From positions 5,632,501 through 5,696,500 of the forward strand of contig NZ_OY762614.1 in NCBI RefSeq assembly GCF_963666145.1: DNA of 64,000 nt, written 5' to 3'. The notes beneath the pieces were generated by a model. It was not told the DNA's origin and searched no databases. It saw only the letters and a list, made by a program, of their open reading frames with translations. The DNA comes from an uncultured Desulfobacter sp. Lineage in GTDB: Bacteria > Desulfobacterota > Desulfobacteria > Desulfobacterales > Desulfobacteraceae. Shown piece after piece: positions 43,760 through 53,680 of the stretch; the first letter of the stretch is position 1, and every line of letters starts with the position of its first letter. Made by a program: the position numbers and the translations under genes.

Positions 43760-45663
43760 TGAGGGGCGGCTTTAAAAATATAAGTACACAGCTCGTTGCC
43801 ATTATACTGGTGGTGGCTGTTCTGACCATTATACCGACCCTGCTTGTCTGTGGATGGATTCAGTACCGGACATTAAAGCAGGACCTGGGGCAAAATATCG
43901 ATATAACAGGACACCTGATCGGGGAATACTGTGCCTCGCCTTTGATATTTGAGGACCGGGCCGGGGCCGATGACGTGTTGAAAAGATTGGGCCATATGCC
44001 TAATATCCAGGCGGCTGTACTCCGTGATAAATTAGGTGCTGTTTTTGCCGTTTACAGCCGAAATGACGCCCACCTGCATCAATGTCAAGGCGGTTCAGCC
44101 CAGAAGGGTGTATTTGCGAACGGCTTTTATTGTATCACTCTGCCGGTTGTTTATGAGGGGGAGACCTACGGCACTATTGTGATTCATGCCGACACCAGTG
44201 AAATTTATGGAAAAATCAGAGGGTTTGGTATAACACTTCTGCCCTGGGCACTTGCCATCTTTGCCCTGGCCTTGTTTCTGGCTATTCTGCTTCAAAGAAA
44301 AATCTCAGGCCCTATTACACACCTGGCCGATATTACACACAGGATTGCCGTAAGCGAGGATTTTTCCATTCGCGCGCCGGCCGGCCGGAATGATGAAATC
44401 GGCCATCTTTACGACGGGTTCAATAACATGCTGGCCCACCTGGCCGATAGGGAGATCCAACGGGACCTTGCCCGAAAAGAAAAAGAAAGGCTGGAAAGCC
44501 AACTTTTTCAAGCCCAGAAAATGGAATCGGTCGGCCGCCTGGCCGGCGGCGTTGCCCATGACTTCAATAATATCCTGAGCGTGATTACCGGGTATTCCGA
44601 ACTCAGCCTGATCGAGTTGGATGAGAATCATCCCATCTATGAAAATATAAAAACCATCATGGAATCCGGCCAGAGAGCTGCCAGGCTGACCCAGCAGCTG
44701 CTGGCCTTCAGCAGAAAACAGGTGGTCCACAAAGAAAAGCTCAATGTTAAAAGTGAAATTGAACTCATCCTTAAAATGATCAAACGGCTTTTAGGCGAAG
44801 ATATCGAAATAGATGTGGTGCATGAGAGCGATGACCTTTGTATCATGGCCGACAGGTCCCAGTTGGAGCAGATCATTCTCAATTTAAGCGTCAATGCCAG
44901 GGATGCCATGCCCAAAGGGGGATCACTGACCATTGAAACCCGGATGGTAATCCTTTCTCCCGAGACCATGATCCGGCATTTTGATATTGAAGCCGGGCCC
45001 CATGCCTGCATTATTGTAACAGACACAGGAGAAGGGATGCCGCCGGATGTGATCAACCAGATTTTCGAACCTTTTTTCACGACCAAAGAAGGGGGTAAAG
45101 GCACTGGCCTGGGCCTTTCAACCGTTTACGGCATCATTAAACAAAACAAGGGATATATTGACGTATACAGCGAACCCGGTAGTGGAACTGCCTTTAAAAT
45201 TTACCTGCCCATGATAGATGAGCACCATACTCAAACCCCGACAGAAAGCCCCCGAAATGCAGGCCATGACAGGCAATGCCACGAAACTATTCTTTTGGTT
45301 GAGGACGATGCAGGCCTGCGTCGGATGCTCTCTTCCAGCCTTTCAGGTCGTGGATATACAATCTTTGAGGCCGAGAATGGCGAGCAGGGAACAGCCATAT
45401 TTGAAAAAAATAAAGATCGTATTGATCTGCTGATAACAGATATGGTCATGCCGGGCAAAAACGGGTTGGACATGGCCATGGAATTTCAGGCGACTTGTGC
45501 TGATCTCAGGGTCATTCTCATGTCCGGTTACACGGAAAATACGCTGATTCGTGATGGAAATATCCCTGCCGATATCACATTCATCAATAAACCGGTCACA
45601 CCGTCCTCCCTTTCCCGAGTGATCGGCGAGGTGCTCGGCCCTGTGGTGTCTCCACCGCAATAG
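43759..45663 (+). CDS. hybrid histidine kinase with receiver domain
   Basis: 634 residues. A first helix (about 10-32), a periplasmic CHASE8-like region (about 35-155), a second helix (about 158-178), HAMP, then the HisKA site H267 (GGVAHDFNNILSVITG), HATPase boxes (NLSVNARDAMP near 382, DTGEGMP near 424, GKGTGLGLSTVYG near 450), and a C-terminal receiver (LLVEDDAGLRRML near 513, LITDMVMPG near 559). The kinase is of the family that lacks a DNA-binding output, so a separate response path is needed. Its start overlaps the yfiR-like stop. Confidence 0.92.
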   Translation: MRGGFKNISTQLVAIILVVAVLTIIPTLLVCGWIQYRTLKQDLGQNIDITGHLIGEYCASPLIFEDRAGADDVLKRLGHMPNIQAAVLRDKLGAVFAVYSRNDAHLHQCQGGSAQKGVFANGFYCITLPVVYEGETYGTIVIHADTSEIYGKIRGFGITLLPWALAIFALALFLAILLQRKISGPITHLADITHRIAVSEDFSIRAPAGRNDEIGHLYDGFNNMLAHLADREIQRDLARKEKERLESQLFQAQKMESVGRLAGGVAHDFNNILSVITGYSELSLIELDENHPIYENIKTIMESGQRAARLTQQLLAFSRKQVVHKEKLNVKSEIELILKMIKRLLGEDIEIDVVHESDDLCIMADRSQLEQIILNLSVNARDAMPKGGSLTIETRMVILSPETMIRHFDIEAGPHACIIVTDTGEGMPPDVINQIFEPFFTTKEGGKGTGLGLSTVYGIIKQNKGYIDVYSEPGSGTAFKIYLPMIDEHHTQTPTESPRNAGHDRQCHETILLVEDDAGLRRMLSSSLSGRGYTIFEAENGEQGTAIFEKNKDRIDLLITDMVMPGKNGLDMAMEFQATCADLRVILMSGYTENTLIRDGNIPADITFINKPVTPSSLSRVIGEVLGPVVSPPQ

Positions 45664-46003
45664 AAATGTTTCTTTATCGGAAAACAGATGGTGGGGTAAC
45701 GCTGAATTTGTTTTTGGAAAATTTGGCTCAGGTTCAAAAAATAGAAACCTCATTATTTAAACGGGTCAACCCATTGATCCCATCACCTCAAAAAAACGCT
45801 GAAAGTCATCCGGACTTCCCGGCCTTCAAATATTTTGATAATTGAGCCGTTTTTCTCCGGCTCACGGTTCTAAAACACAAATACAACAAAAACCCAATAC
45901 AACCCTTCTAAATTGATCCCGCTCCACCCCCATACCCGACGGACGTTACGTCCGCCGGCAATATTGACGTTGTTTTACTTTGTTTTTTTAAAAGGAGAAG
46001 TAG
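45664..46003. other. 340-base intergenic region before the phosphoesterase gene
   Basis: No gene seen. A hairpin GAGCCG/CGGCTC at about 45844-45861 may end the kinase transcript. A palindromic GGACGTTACGTCC at about 45940-45952 is near the next gene. AGGAG precedes the phosphoesterase ATG. Confidence 0.5.
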
Positions 46004-49000
46004 ATGAAAATGCCCGCGTTCAAACCATTAATCTTAACAGGCCTGGCAGCGTTGACGGCGGCCGCTTTCCTAAGCCTGCCCGGCAGTGCAACCGCTGCTT
46101 CAGGGGGCAGGCAGGGCCTGTTTTTAACAGAGCTCTATCCCAATGATATCAGCCGCAGTTCCGTTTACGGCAATTCCGACGATCAGCTCGAATATGTGGA
46201 GGTCTTCAACACCACAGACACGCAGATCTCTTTCAATGATGCCTACGAACTGGATTATGAGTACCCTTCAGGAGACGACTGGATACTTAAACAGCTTACA
46301 GTAAAAACGGTTGACGGCAGCACAGGGGTCGTAATCGGCGCCCAAAAAAGCGCTGTGTTCTGGAACCGCCGGGATGATCTGGGCACCAGCGCCTCCGAAG
46401 CACAGTTCCGTGAAAGCTGGCATATTTCAGATGATGTTAAAATATTTGTAGTGTCCGGACAGAATGGATTTGCTGCCGACAACAGGGGATTTGCCCTGGT
46501 GGAAAAAGCGTCCGGAGAGATCGTCTCCCATTACCGCTACACCACAGGCGTGGATACGTCAGACGGCCTTGCCGTACAGCTTGCCATCCCGGATTCCGGC
46601 AGCGAAATGGCTGCCTGCGAACAAAACACCTTTGGCAGTCCTGGCACGGTATATTCCGAACAGTTTGACGTTTATTCCGGATCGGCCCCGGATGATCTGA
46701 CCCCGTCCGGCCTTTTCATAACGGAAATTAGGCCCAATGACACCAGCAGAGGTAGTGCATACGGTGATTCAGGCAGCAATGACTACATGGAATGCATGGA
46801 GATCTTCAATGCAGGCGACGAGGATATCGACTTCAACACCGAATACGCCTTTGCCTACCTCTACAAAGCAAACTTCAATATCCAGCCCGTGACCACCTAT
46901 GAAAACGCTGTTAATGCCAACACAGGTGATTCATCCGGAGTTGTCATCCCGGCCCACAGTGCGGCCGTTATCTGGTGCTATCGTGCAGAAGGCCTTTCCG
47001 GCAGCTATACCAGCTTTCCCACACAAGCTGATTTTCGCGCTGCTTACAATATTCCCGATGATGTGCCGGTCTATGCCCAGACCGGGCAAAACGGCTGGGG
47101 CAATACCGAGCGGGGCATCGCGCTGCTCAAAAAAGAAGACGACGGCCGCATGACCACGGCTTCCTATTACTTCTGGAACGGTGTCACTGATTTAAAAGAC
47201 AACAAGAGCGTTGATCTGACCGTTGATCTTGACGGCCCCAAAATGTCCATCTATGCCGCGCAGAGCACTACCAATATGGGGACGGTGGAACCGTACCAGT
47301 ACCAGTTCAGGACGGATGACGGCACCTCACCCGCCCTGACGCTGCTGGATGAATCCCAGAGCATCGCCCAGGGCGATTTTTTAAGAATCCCCTATGAATT
47401 TAAAGGCGGAGACACCCTGCCGGTAAATGCCGTTAACCTGTATTACAAACTCAACGGGCAGGATACCTATTCTGTGGTGTCCACTGTTAACTTTTCCATC
47501 TACAACAAATATTACGCCTTTATCGATAATTCCGAGTTGCTCAACGCCGAGTATGTTGACTACTACCTCAAGGCGTATAATGACTACCGTACCACTGTCA
47601 CCGATGTGCGGCACATCACCATTGTCCAGGACAGTACGTACAACGGCATCCGGGTAAATTTCGACAATGTCGAAGCCACGGATGATGCGGTGTTGTCAGG
47701 TACAGTGAGCGTATCTGCCAAGGATTTCATCTCCCCGGGCAGTGGCATCTCCCTTGCCCTGGACGGCAGCAGCGTTACCACCACAACCTCCCTGGAACGT
47801 TCAGCCTATTTTACCTTTGAGTACAGCGGGGTGGATGCATACTTTAAAAACGGCCTGACTTCGGGGGAGAATGTCATTGCCGTATTTGCCAAATGCAGTG
47901 AAATTCCTTCAACCGACGCCATGGCCATTCCCGTACCCCAGGGGTATTTTACCTATAATGTGGATGGCTCCGCGTCCATTGAGCTCTCCTTGCGTGCCGG
48001 TACCTGGGGTTCCACTTTTGAAGCGGATACCGATGGCAACAATGATGACTTCACCGCGGGCAATTTTCAGCTTAAATTCACTGACGGTACGGTCATTACA
48101 CCCGACACCGCCGTTGATATGAACGGTGATGCGGTTGATGCCGCTTCGACGGTAAAAATGGGTGACTCCAGCGGCTGCACCACCCGTGTCACCATGACAT
48201 TTACAATACCTGTGGACAAGGTAGATGCCGTGGCCTTTGCACTGGACACAGCCCTTTTGTCGGACGGCACCCACACCCTGACAGCATCCGGCAGTGAAAC
48301 CAAAGAGATCACCTTTACGGTTCTCAACACCGTTACCCCACAGGATGAAACCACAACCGCAGACGTTAATGTGGTCATGACCGTTGACAAGGAAAACCGG
48401 ACGGCATCGGTCACCACGGACAGTGATGTGTCCACTGTCGGCATTTATGAGGCCCGGGATCTTGACACCGCCGGCATCAGCGAAGGGACCGGGGACAGCA
48501 CGGCCCTTGCCGTCAGCCGGACGGGCACCGGTGCCACGGTATCAAACAACGGAGACTACCCCTACCAGATTCTTGAAATTCCGGTAAAATCTTCGGACAT
48601 CACCGCATTGAGGGTAAAAGTAAACGCCCAGGCAGACTATGGTCAGGCTGTCCGGCTCTTCATCCTTGATCCGGACACCGAGACCTGGGATCTCATTGAC
48701 AACACCACCGAGTCAAACGGCGTGATCACAGGCGTAGCCTCCCTTGCCGGACATACCTCGAACGGCACGGCAATGGTCCTGATCCAGGCCCGGGGCAGCG
48801 AGTATTCACCCTATGCCTATCCCGACATGTACACCACCACCAGCGACAACAATAACGCCTGGGACGGCACACACATTCCCGGACAGTATGACTTCTCCAT
48901 TGCCTGGATCACAGACACCCAGTATTACGCCGAGCAGTATATGGACAACTTTAGCTCCATGACTGACTGGATTGTGGACAATGCCGATGCACTGGGCATT

Positions 49001-50152
49001 GAGTATGTTATCCACACCGGCGACATTGTGGATGAATTCAACGAAGAGTATGAATACGTCAATGCCAGTCAAGAGCTTGCCAAGTTCGAGGATGCCGGCA
49101 TTCCCTACGGCGTGCTGGCCGGCAACCACGATGTGGCCCACGGTAACATGCGTTACGATCTTTACTGGAAGTATTTTGGCGCAGCCCGGTACAAGAACAG
49201 CCCGGTGTACGGCGGAACCTACAAAAACAACCTGGGACACTACGACCTTGTCACCGTCAACGGGGAAGAGCTCCTCTTTTTATACATGAGCTGGGATATC
49301 TACACCCCCGAAACCGACTGGATGAATGAGGTCCTTGCAAAATTTCCAGACCGTAAGGCTATTATCTGCATACACGGCGGTATAAACTCCGCCGGAACCC
49401 AGAGTTACACCAGTAATTTGGTGCTTGAAAATGTCTGCAAGAACAACAAGAACGTTTTTGCCGTTATCAATGGCCACTACCATGGGGCGTCTTTGAATAT
49501 TGTGGGCTTTGATGATGACGGGGATGGTGAAAACGACCGCACGGTGTACCAGATCTGTACAGACTACCAGTCTGCGCCCGAGGGGGGCATGGGATATATC
49601 AAAATGATCTATTTTGACCTTTCCCATGACAAAATCTACATGAATTCCTACTCTCCGGTTCTTGATGACTACAACTACTTTGATACGCCCAAACTTGACA
49701 GCTACGGCATCGGCACGGTTGCCGCAGATATCGACATCGCCGAACTCCCCGTTGATTTTGACAGGGCTGCCCCAAAGACCCTGACGGTCTCTTCGGTATC
49801 GGTCACAGGCCTCACCGGTGTTGAACTCGGCAGTGCCGCTGCCGCAGGCAACACAGTAACGGATGTTTCCTACAATCTGAAGGTCAGTGCCAATAACGAC
49901 ATCTACGCCGTGTTAAAGAATGCCGGTGAAACGGCCGTCGGGTACACCGCCCCGGTTACCGTTAAAATAGATGGTGACTACGACCTGGACGGCGATGTGG
50001 ACAAAGATGATGTTGCGCTGCTGCGCAAATATCTGCGCAAGGATGCAGCCTCCTATCCGATTTATGACCTGAACGGGGACGGCAAAATCTCCACGGCGGA
50101 CATGAGACAGCTTACCAAATCCTGCACCCTTTCAGGCTGCAGACGCCCCTGA
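46004..50152 (+). CDS. large secreted metallophosphoesterase with lamin-tail-like repeats and C-terminal dockerin-like module
   Basis: 1382 residues with a signal peptide (cleaved near SATA-A). Two tandem N-terminal repeats (about 38-215 and 235-420) open GLFLTELYPND and GLFITEIRPND and resemble lamin-tail domains. Beta-rich regions follow (about 430-960). The catalytic domain is near 960-1250 with WITDTQYY, HTGDIVDEF, GNHDVAH, CIHGG and GHYHGA, typical calcineurin-like metal ligands. The last 60 residues hold two calcium-loop repeats (DYDLDGDVDKDDVALL and YDLNGDGKISTADM), the signature of a type I dockerin. The next gene encodes a cohesin-like protein. Confidence 0.88.
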   Translation: MKMPAFKPLILTGLAALTAAAFLSLPGSATAASGGRQGLFLTELYPNDISRSSVYGNSDDQLEYVEVFNTTDTQISFNDAYELDYEYPSGDDWILKQLTVKTVDGSTGVVIGAQKSAVFWNRRDDLGTSASEAQFRESWHISDDVKIFVVSGQNGFAADNRGFALVEKASGEIVSHYRYTTGVDTSDGLAVQLAIPDSGSEMAACEQNTFGSPGTVYSEQFDVYSGSAPDDLTPSGLFITEIRPNDTSRGSAYGDSGSNDYMECMEIFNAGDEDIDFNTEYAFAYLYKANFNIQPVTTYENAVNANTGDSSGVVIPAHSAAVIWCYRAEGLSGSYTSFPTQADFRAAYNIPDDVPVYAQTGQNGWGNTERGIALLKKEDDGRMTTASYYFWNGVTDLKDNKSVDLTVDLDGPKMSIYAAQSTTNMGTVEPYQYQFRTDDGTSPALTLLDESQSIAQGDFLRIPYEFKGGDTLPVNAVNLYYKLNGQDTYSVVSTVNFSIYNKYYAFIDNSELLNAEYVDYYLKAYNDYRTTVTDVRHITIVQDSTYNGIRVNFDNVEATDDAVLSGTVSVSAKDFISPGSGISLALDGSSVTTTTSLERSAYFTFEYSGVDAYFKNGLTSGENVIAVFAKCSEIPSTDAMAIPVPQGYFTYNVDGSASIELSLRAGTWGSTFEADTDGNNDDFTAGNFQLKFTDGTVITPDTAVDMNGDAVDAASTVKMGDSSGCTTRVTMTFTIPVDKVDAVAFALDTALLSDGTHTLTASGSETKEITFTVLNTVTPQDETTTADVNVVMTVDKENRTASVTTDSDVSTVGIYEARDLDTAGISEGTGDSTALAVSRTGTGATVSNNGDYPYQILEIPVKSSDITALRVKVNAQADYGQAVRLFILDPDTETWDLIDNTTESNGVITGVASLAGHTSNGTAMVLIQARGSEYSPYAYPDMYTTTSDNNNAWDGTHIPGQYDFSIAWITDTQYYAEQYMDNFSSMTDWIVDNADALGIEYVIHTGDIVDEFNEEYEYVNASQELAKFEDAGIPYGVLAGNHDVAHGNMRYDLYWKYFGAARYKNSPVYGGTYKNNLGHYDLVTVNGEELLFLYMSWDIYTPETDWMNEVLAKFPDRKAIICIHGGINSAGTQSYTSNLVLENVCKNNKNVFAVINGHYHGASLNIVGFDDDGDGENDRTVYQICTDYQSAPEGGMGYIKMIYFDLSHDKIYMNSYSPVLDDYNYFDTPKLDSYGIGTVAADIDIAELPVDFDRAAPKTLTVSSVSVTGLTGVELGSAAAAGNTVTDVSYNLKVSANNDIYAVLKNAGETAVGYTAPVTVKIDGDYDLDGDVDKDDVALLRKYLRKDAASYPIYDLNGDGKISTADMRQLTKSCTLSGCRRP

Positions 50153-50225
50153 TTGCAAGCGCTGCAGATATGGCTGCGAATTTTTTAAAAATAGAATAAA
50201 ATTAAATATATAAGGAAAACAACCC

Positions 50226-50756
50226 TTGAAAAAATTAATAATGACCCTTGGTGTTTTTTTGGTGCTGACAACTTGTGCCCAGGCCGCCACTCTATCTTTT
50301 TCTTCCGACGCCATGACCGTTGCCGCCGGGGAGACCGTCTCTGTTGACCTTATTGTTTCAGGACTTGAAACAGAAGATTTAACGGCCTTTGATATTAATG
50401 TTGCATATAGTGACGCCCTGCTTTCCGTTGCCGGATACACGCTCTATGACGGACTTGGCGATATCGAATCAGGAGACGCTGAAGACTTCTACGACGAAGG
50501 ATACCAGGCGGCAGGTATTGTCAATCTGTGCGAAATGACATGGCTGGAGGACGATGCGCTTTCGTTCCAGGCAGACAGCTTTGTTTTGGCCACACTGAGC
50601 TTTACAGCCATTGGCAGCGGCATCTGCGCCTTCACCATTCCCTATGAAGATCTGACTACAGTCTCTTCGGTACCTGTTCCGTCAGCCTTCACCCTTCTCG
50701 GGTTGGGGCTATGCTTTCTGGCAGGTATTGCCAGAAAAAAAGCTGTGGTAAAATAG
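50226..50756 (+). CDS. cohesin-like domain protein with PEP-CTERM anchor
   Basis: 176 residues from a TTG preceded by AAGGAA, giving a MKK signal peptide; ATG at 50241 would drop the lysines. After the signal sequence (ends AQA) comes a beta-rich domain of about 125 residues like cohesins and related adhesion folds (TVAAGETVSVDLIVSGL, FDINVAYSDALLSVAGY, SFVLATLSFTAIGSG). The C-terminus has a VPVPSAFTLLGLGL motif, a hydrophobic segment and basic residues (ARKK), the PEP-CTERM signal processed by exosortase. It is 73 bases after a dockerin-like phosphoesterase, so a cohesin-dockerin pair is plausible. The fold call is by pattern only. Confidence 0.72.
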   Translation: MKKLIMTLGVFLVLTTCAQAATLSFSSDAMTVAAGETVSVDLIVSGLETEDLTAFDINVAYSDALLSVAGYTLYDGLGDIESGDAEDFYDEGYQAAGIVNLCEMTWLEDDALSFQADSFVLATLSFTAIGSGICAFTIPYEDLTTVSSVPVPSAFTLLGLGLCFLAGIARKKAVVK

Positions 50757-50780
50757 CACCGCAGCTTTGGTAGAACGTAA

Positions 50781-50821
50781 CACCGCCCATCAGCCTGCAT
50801 ACTGACAGCTGATGGGCGGTG
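50781..50821. terminator. perfect 13-bp stem-loop
   Basis: CACCGCCCATCAG (50781-50793) pairs exactly with 50809-50821 over a 15-base loop, just after the PEP-CTERM gene. No T-run follows, so termination may be partial. Confidence 0.6.
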
Positions 50822-51046
50822 CTAACGCAGTAATCCAATAGTTTGTACCGAAAAATTCCATTATTCCGAGTCGCTTCAGCTACCTTTCATGAAATTAACG
50901 TTTAACTTCTTGAAATAGAATTTTTTTTGTGGTTTGCTGTAAACAACATAAGAAATGCCAAAGTCTATTCACTTCAATTATATTCGGATCATAGTTTTCC
51001 ATTGACAAGGCCTTCATTGACAGGGCTTTAACTGATAGGAAAGAAG

Positions 51047-52123
51047 ATGACGACACAAGACCACAGCCGGGGAGAAGAAACCATTGCTAATGCCGTTGCA
51101 TTGGATATATTAAATTCAAAATTCAAAATACCGCCCATGCCGGCCAATGGGCCAAAACTGATGTCCCTGGTTAGAAAACCCATTGATAATATAAAAGTGG
51201 ATGATTTTGTAAAGATCATTGATTCTGATCCGGGGCTTTTATCCTTGATTCTAGAACTTGCAAATTCAGCCTATTTCAAGGGTGTTGATGAAGTGTACAG
51301 TTTGCGGTCGGCCATTGTCCGTGTCGGATTGCAGGAGACCATCAATTCCGCCAATCTCTATTTTTTCCAAGGCCTATTTCCAAAGATTCCTAAGATAGAT
51401 GGATTTCAAGTTCAGGCGTATTGGGCATTTTCCTGGTCTTGCGCCAACGCCGCAAGACGTCTGGGCCATCCAAACATGAATATGGATGTCAATCCCGGTG
51501 AATTGTACATTGCAGGACTGCTGCACGGTATCGGCAAGTTGATCCTTGCGATTCAATATCCGTTTGAATTTGGAAAATGCCTCCAAACCGCAGCCAGATT
51601 AAAATTGCCCCTTCATATAGTGGAGCTGGATGAGTTTGGTGCAACAGACGCCCATATCGCATCAAAACTATTTGAAATATGGCACATACCTTCCCGGGTT
51701 TGCTCGGGTGTTAAATTCTACCAAAATCCAGGTCTGGCACCAGAGAAAGAAAAAAATATGGCGGCCTTGCTTCAGTTTGCCTATGCCGTTGCCGCCGCAT
51801 CCGGGATTGGGAAAAACGGCGATGGCTGTGTCAGCGCCCTTGAATCCACATGGATCGCCGGACAACCCGAATTACCGTTGTTTAAAAAAGAGGCTCAGGA
51901 GGCGGTCGTCAAAGAGATCCATGCTTCCCTGAAAGAAAAATCAGAAAGCTTTACAGGTGTGGCCCCCCAAACACAAGCGTCGGCCGGGGGGCCGGACCAA
52001 GGCAAATTCCGGCACCAAAACAGGGAAAGAAAAGACCTTTCAATGCCGCCCGCCCAGGAGCCCGCAAAGGCCAACCCGTCCACCATCGGGGTGTTTACCT
52101 GGATCCGTTCGCTGTTTCATTGA
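51047..52123 (+). CDS. HDOD-domain signalling protein
   Basis: 358 residues with AGGAAAG upstream. The HDOD domain covers about 25-240, opening IPPMPANGPKLMSLVRKP and holding DPGLLSLILELANSAYF and LLHGIGKLIL with the HD-like core mostly degenerate. HDOD proteins relay cyclic-di-GMP or stress signals by binding other proteins. The last 70 residues are proline- and lysine-rich, probably disordered. It stands alone between a stem-loop and the RNase H gene on the other strand. Confidence 0.85.
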   Translation: MTTQDHSRGEETIANAVALDILNSKFKIPPMPANGPKLMSLVRKPIDNIKVDDFVKIIDSDPGLLSLILELANSAYFKGVDEVYSLRSAIVRVGLQETINSANLYFFQGLFPKIPKIDGFQVQAYWAFSWSCANAARRLGHPNMNMDVNPGELYIAGLLHGIGKLILAIQYPFEFGKCLQTAARLKLPLHIVELDEFGATDAHIASKLFEIWHIPSRVCSGVKFYQNPGLAPEKEKNMAALLQFAYAVAAASGIGKNGDGCVSALESTWIAGQPELPLFKKEAQEAVVKEIHASLKEKSESFTGVAPQTQASAGGPDQGKFRHQNRERKDLSMPPAQEPAKANPSTIGVFTWIRSLFH

Positions 52124-52157
52124 CAAACTTAAGATTTTTTTTGTGTTTCAACGGTGT

Positions 52158-52877
52158 TCAGGCACCGTCGGCGCGGTGTTTAAGATACCCTGTGTCGTCG
52201 GGCAAGCCTGATGTGCGCGCCGTTGAATTGGCAAGTTGATCACACTTCTCATTCAATGGGTTGCCGGCATGGCCTTTTACCCAGAAGAACCGGACATCAA
52301 GACCTTCCAGCAACTCCAGAAGCCGCTGCCACAGGTCCGGATTCATGGCCGGGGAGCCGTCGGATTTTTTCCAGCCCCGTCGTTTCCAAGATTTTGCCCA
52401 GTTTTTGGTAATCCCGTTGACAACATACCTGGAGTCCGAATGCAGGCAGATGGGACGAGTCTCTCCGTCAAGGGCTTCAAGGGCCGTGATAACAGCCAAA
52501 AGCTCCATGCGGTTGTTGGTGGTCAGATTAAACCCGCCGCAAAACGTTTCCCCTGATTCAAACACAACCCCATACCCCCCTGGACCGGGGTTGCCGATGG
52601 CCCCGCCGTCCGTATAGACCATCACGGCATTTTCCGGGTAATCATTCTGGGCCGACGGATCCTGCCCGGATTTAGTTGCTTTTGAGGCAGATTTAAAATT
52701 TTTAGATGAGGCCCCGGATGTTGTATAAGACGGATCCTCCAAAAAGGCCAAGGCTTCCTGTTTTGTTGAAAAACTTTTGAATCTGGCCCCTGCAAATCCT
52801 TTGACCTGGCGTTCTGCTTCGGGCCATGATGTGAATATACCTGTTTTGCGGCCCCTGGCCACTGCGTAGAATTTCAT
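52158..52877 (-). CDS. rnhA: ribonuclease HI with RNase H1 N-terminal domain
   Basis: 239 residues from the ATG at 52877, where FYAVARGRKTGIF starts the N-terminal hybrid-binding domain; upstream frame to 52931 is not needed. After a linker rich in S and K the catalytic domain begins near 100 (VYTDGGAIGNPGPGG) with NNRMELLAVITALE, HSDSRYVVNGI and NEKCDQLA supplying the D-E-D-D set. It removes RNA from RNA-DNA hybrids. The two-domain form resembles eukaryotic RNase H1 and is found in scattered bacteria. Confidence 0.93.
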   Translation of the reverse strand: MKFYAVARGRKTGIFTSWPEAERQVKGFAGARFKSFSTKQEALAFLEDPSYTTSGASSKNFKSASKATKSGQDPSAQNDYPENAVMVYTDGGAIGNPGPGGYGVVFESGETFCGGFNLTTNNRMELLAVITALEALDGETRPICLHSDSRYVVNGITKNWAKSWKRRGWKKSDGSPAMNPDLWQRLLELLEGLDVRFFWVKGHAGNPLNEKCDQLANSTARTSGLPDDTGYLKHRADGA

Positions 52878-53104
52878 GGCTTGAAATATAGAGGCAAAGA
52901 AAAGGAATGTAAAGACACATCTGTGTATCAAAATTGGGCTGTTTCTTGAAATAAATATGCAGTCGGTGTAGAGTATTGAAACAATAACGGATCAATTGCA
53001 GCATGTTGCCGCCGGTTTTTAGGTGCCTGAAACCTAAAAAAAATAGGAAAGGCCGGATAAAACCAGGCGGTTAAACTGTTTGCATTAACCATAAAGGAGG
53101 AAAA

Positions 53105-53665
53105 ATGGAACCCACTAAATTCCGTGAATCAAGACTGGCCATCAACCGATTGTGTGATCAAATGGATCAGCTTATAGAACAAAAGGAGATCGATGAGTCA
53201 AAGGCCTGCTTTGACCAGGCATTCGGTGAACTCGACGAGCTGCGGCCCAAGGCTTCAGGTGATATTCAGGAACGTTCGGTAAAAAACCTGGCAATGAAGC
53301 TTAAGGGCATGGAAGTCAGGATTGCCAAGCTGAAAACCAAGGGAACCGCATCATCCGTTTCAGGCTCCCGGGTAAAAAATAATATTGAATGGGACCTTGA
53401 CCGGGTGGCAGAATTATCAAATAATTTTCTTGAAAAAGTATTGCAAAACATGGCAGGTGATTCCGAATCCAAAGTACTGTTCGGTACCACGGGCAAGGGA
53501 ATCCGTCCCAACTACCAGATTGATTTCAAAGATGGTCAAAGCGAATCATTTACAGGTTCCGGGCATAAGCCCAAAGCAGGCCCCGCCGGCCAGGCAGCAA
53601 AAAATTTATCCACACCCTTTTCCTTCCAGGATATCAACGGCATTGTATTCAAGACAGGTAATTAA
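53105..53665 (+). CDS. unknown coiled-coil protein
   Basis: 186 residues preceded by AAAGGAGG. Residues 1-85 are charged and helical (INRLCDQMDQLIEQKEID, LAMKLKGMEVRIAKLKTK), then come a linker and a C-terminal part with NYQIDFKDGQ and FSFQDINGIVF. No signal or membrane segment. I do not recognise a family. It lies 15 bases before mlaC in the same direction and may be co-transcribed, but shares no obvious function. Confidence 0.7.
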   Translation: MEPTKFRESRLAINRLCDQMDQLIEQKEIDESKACFDQAFGELDELRPKASGDIQERSVKNLAMKLKGMEVRIAKLKTKGTASSVSGSRVKNNIEWDLDRVAELSNNFLEKVLQNMAGDSESKVLFGTTGKGIRPNYQIDFKDGQSESFTGSGHKPKAGPAGQAAKNLSTPFSFQDINGIVFKTGN

Positions 53666-53680
53666 AGGATTTAAAACCCA

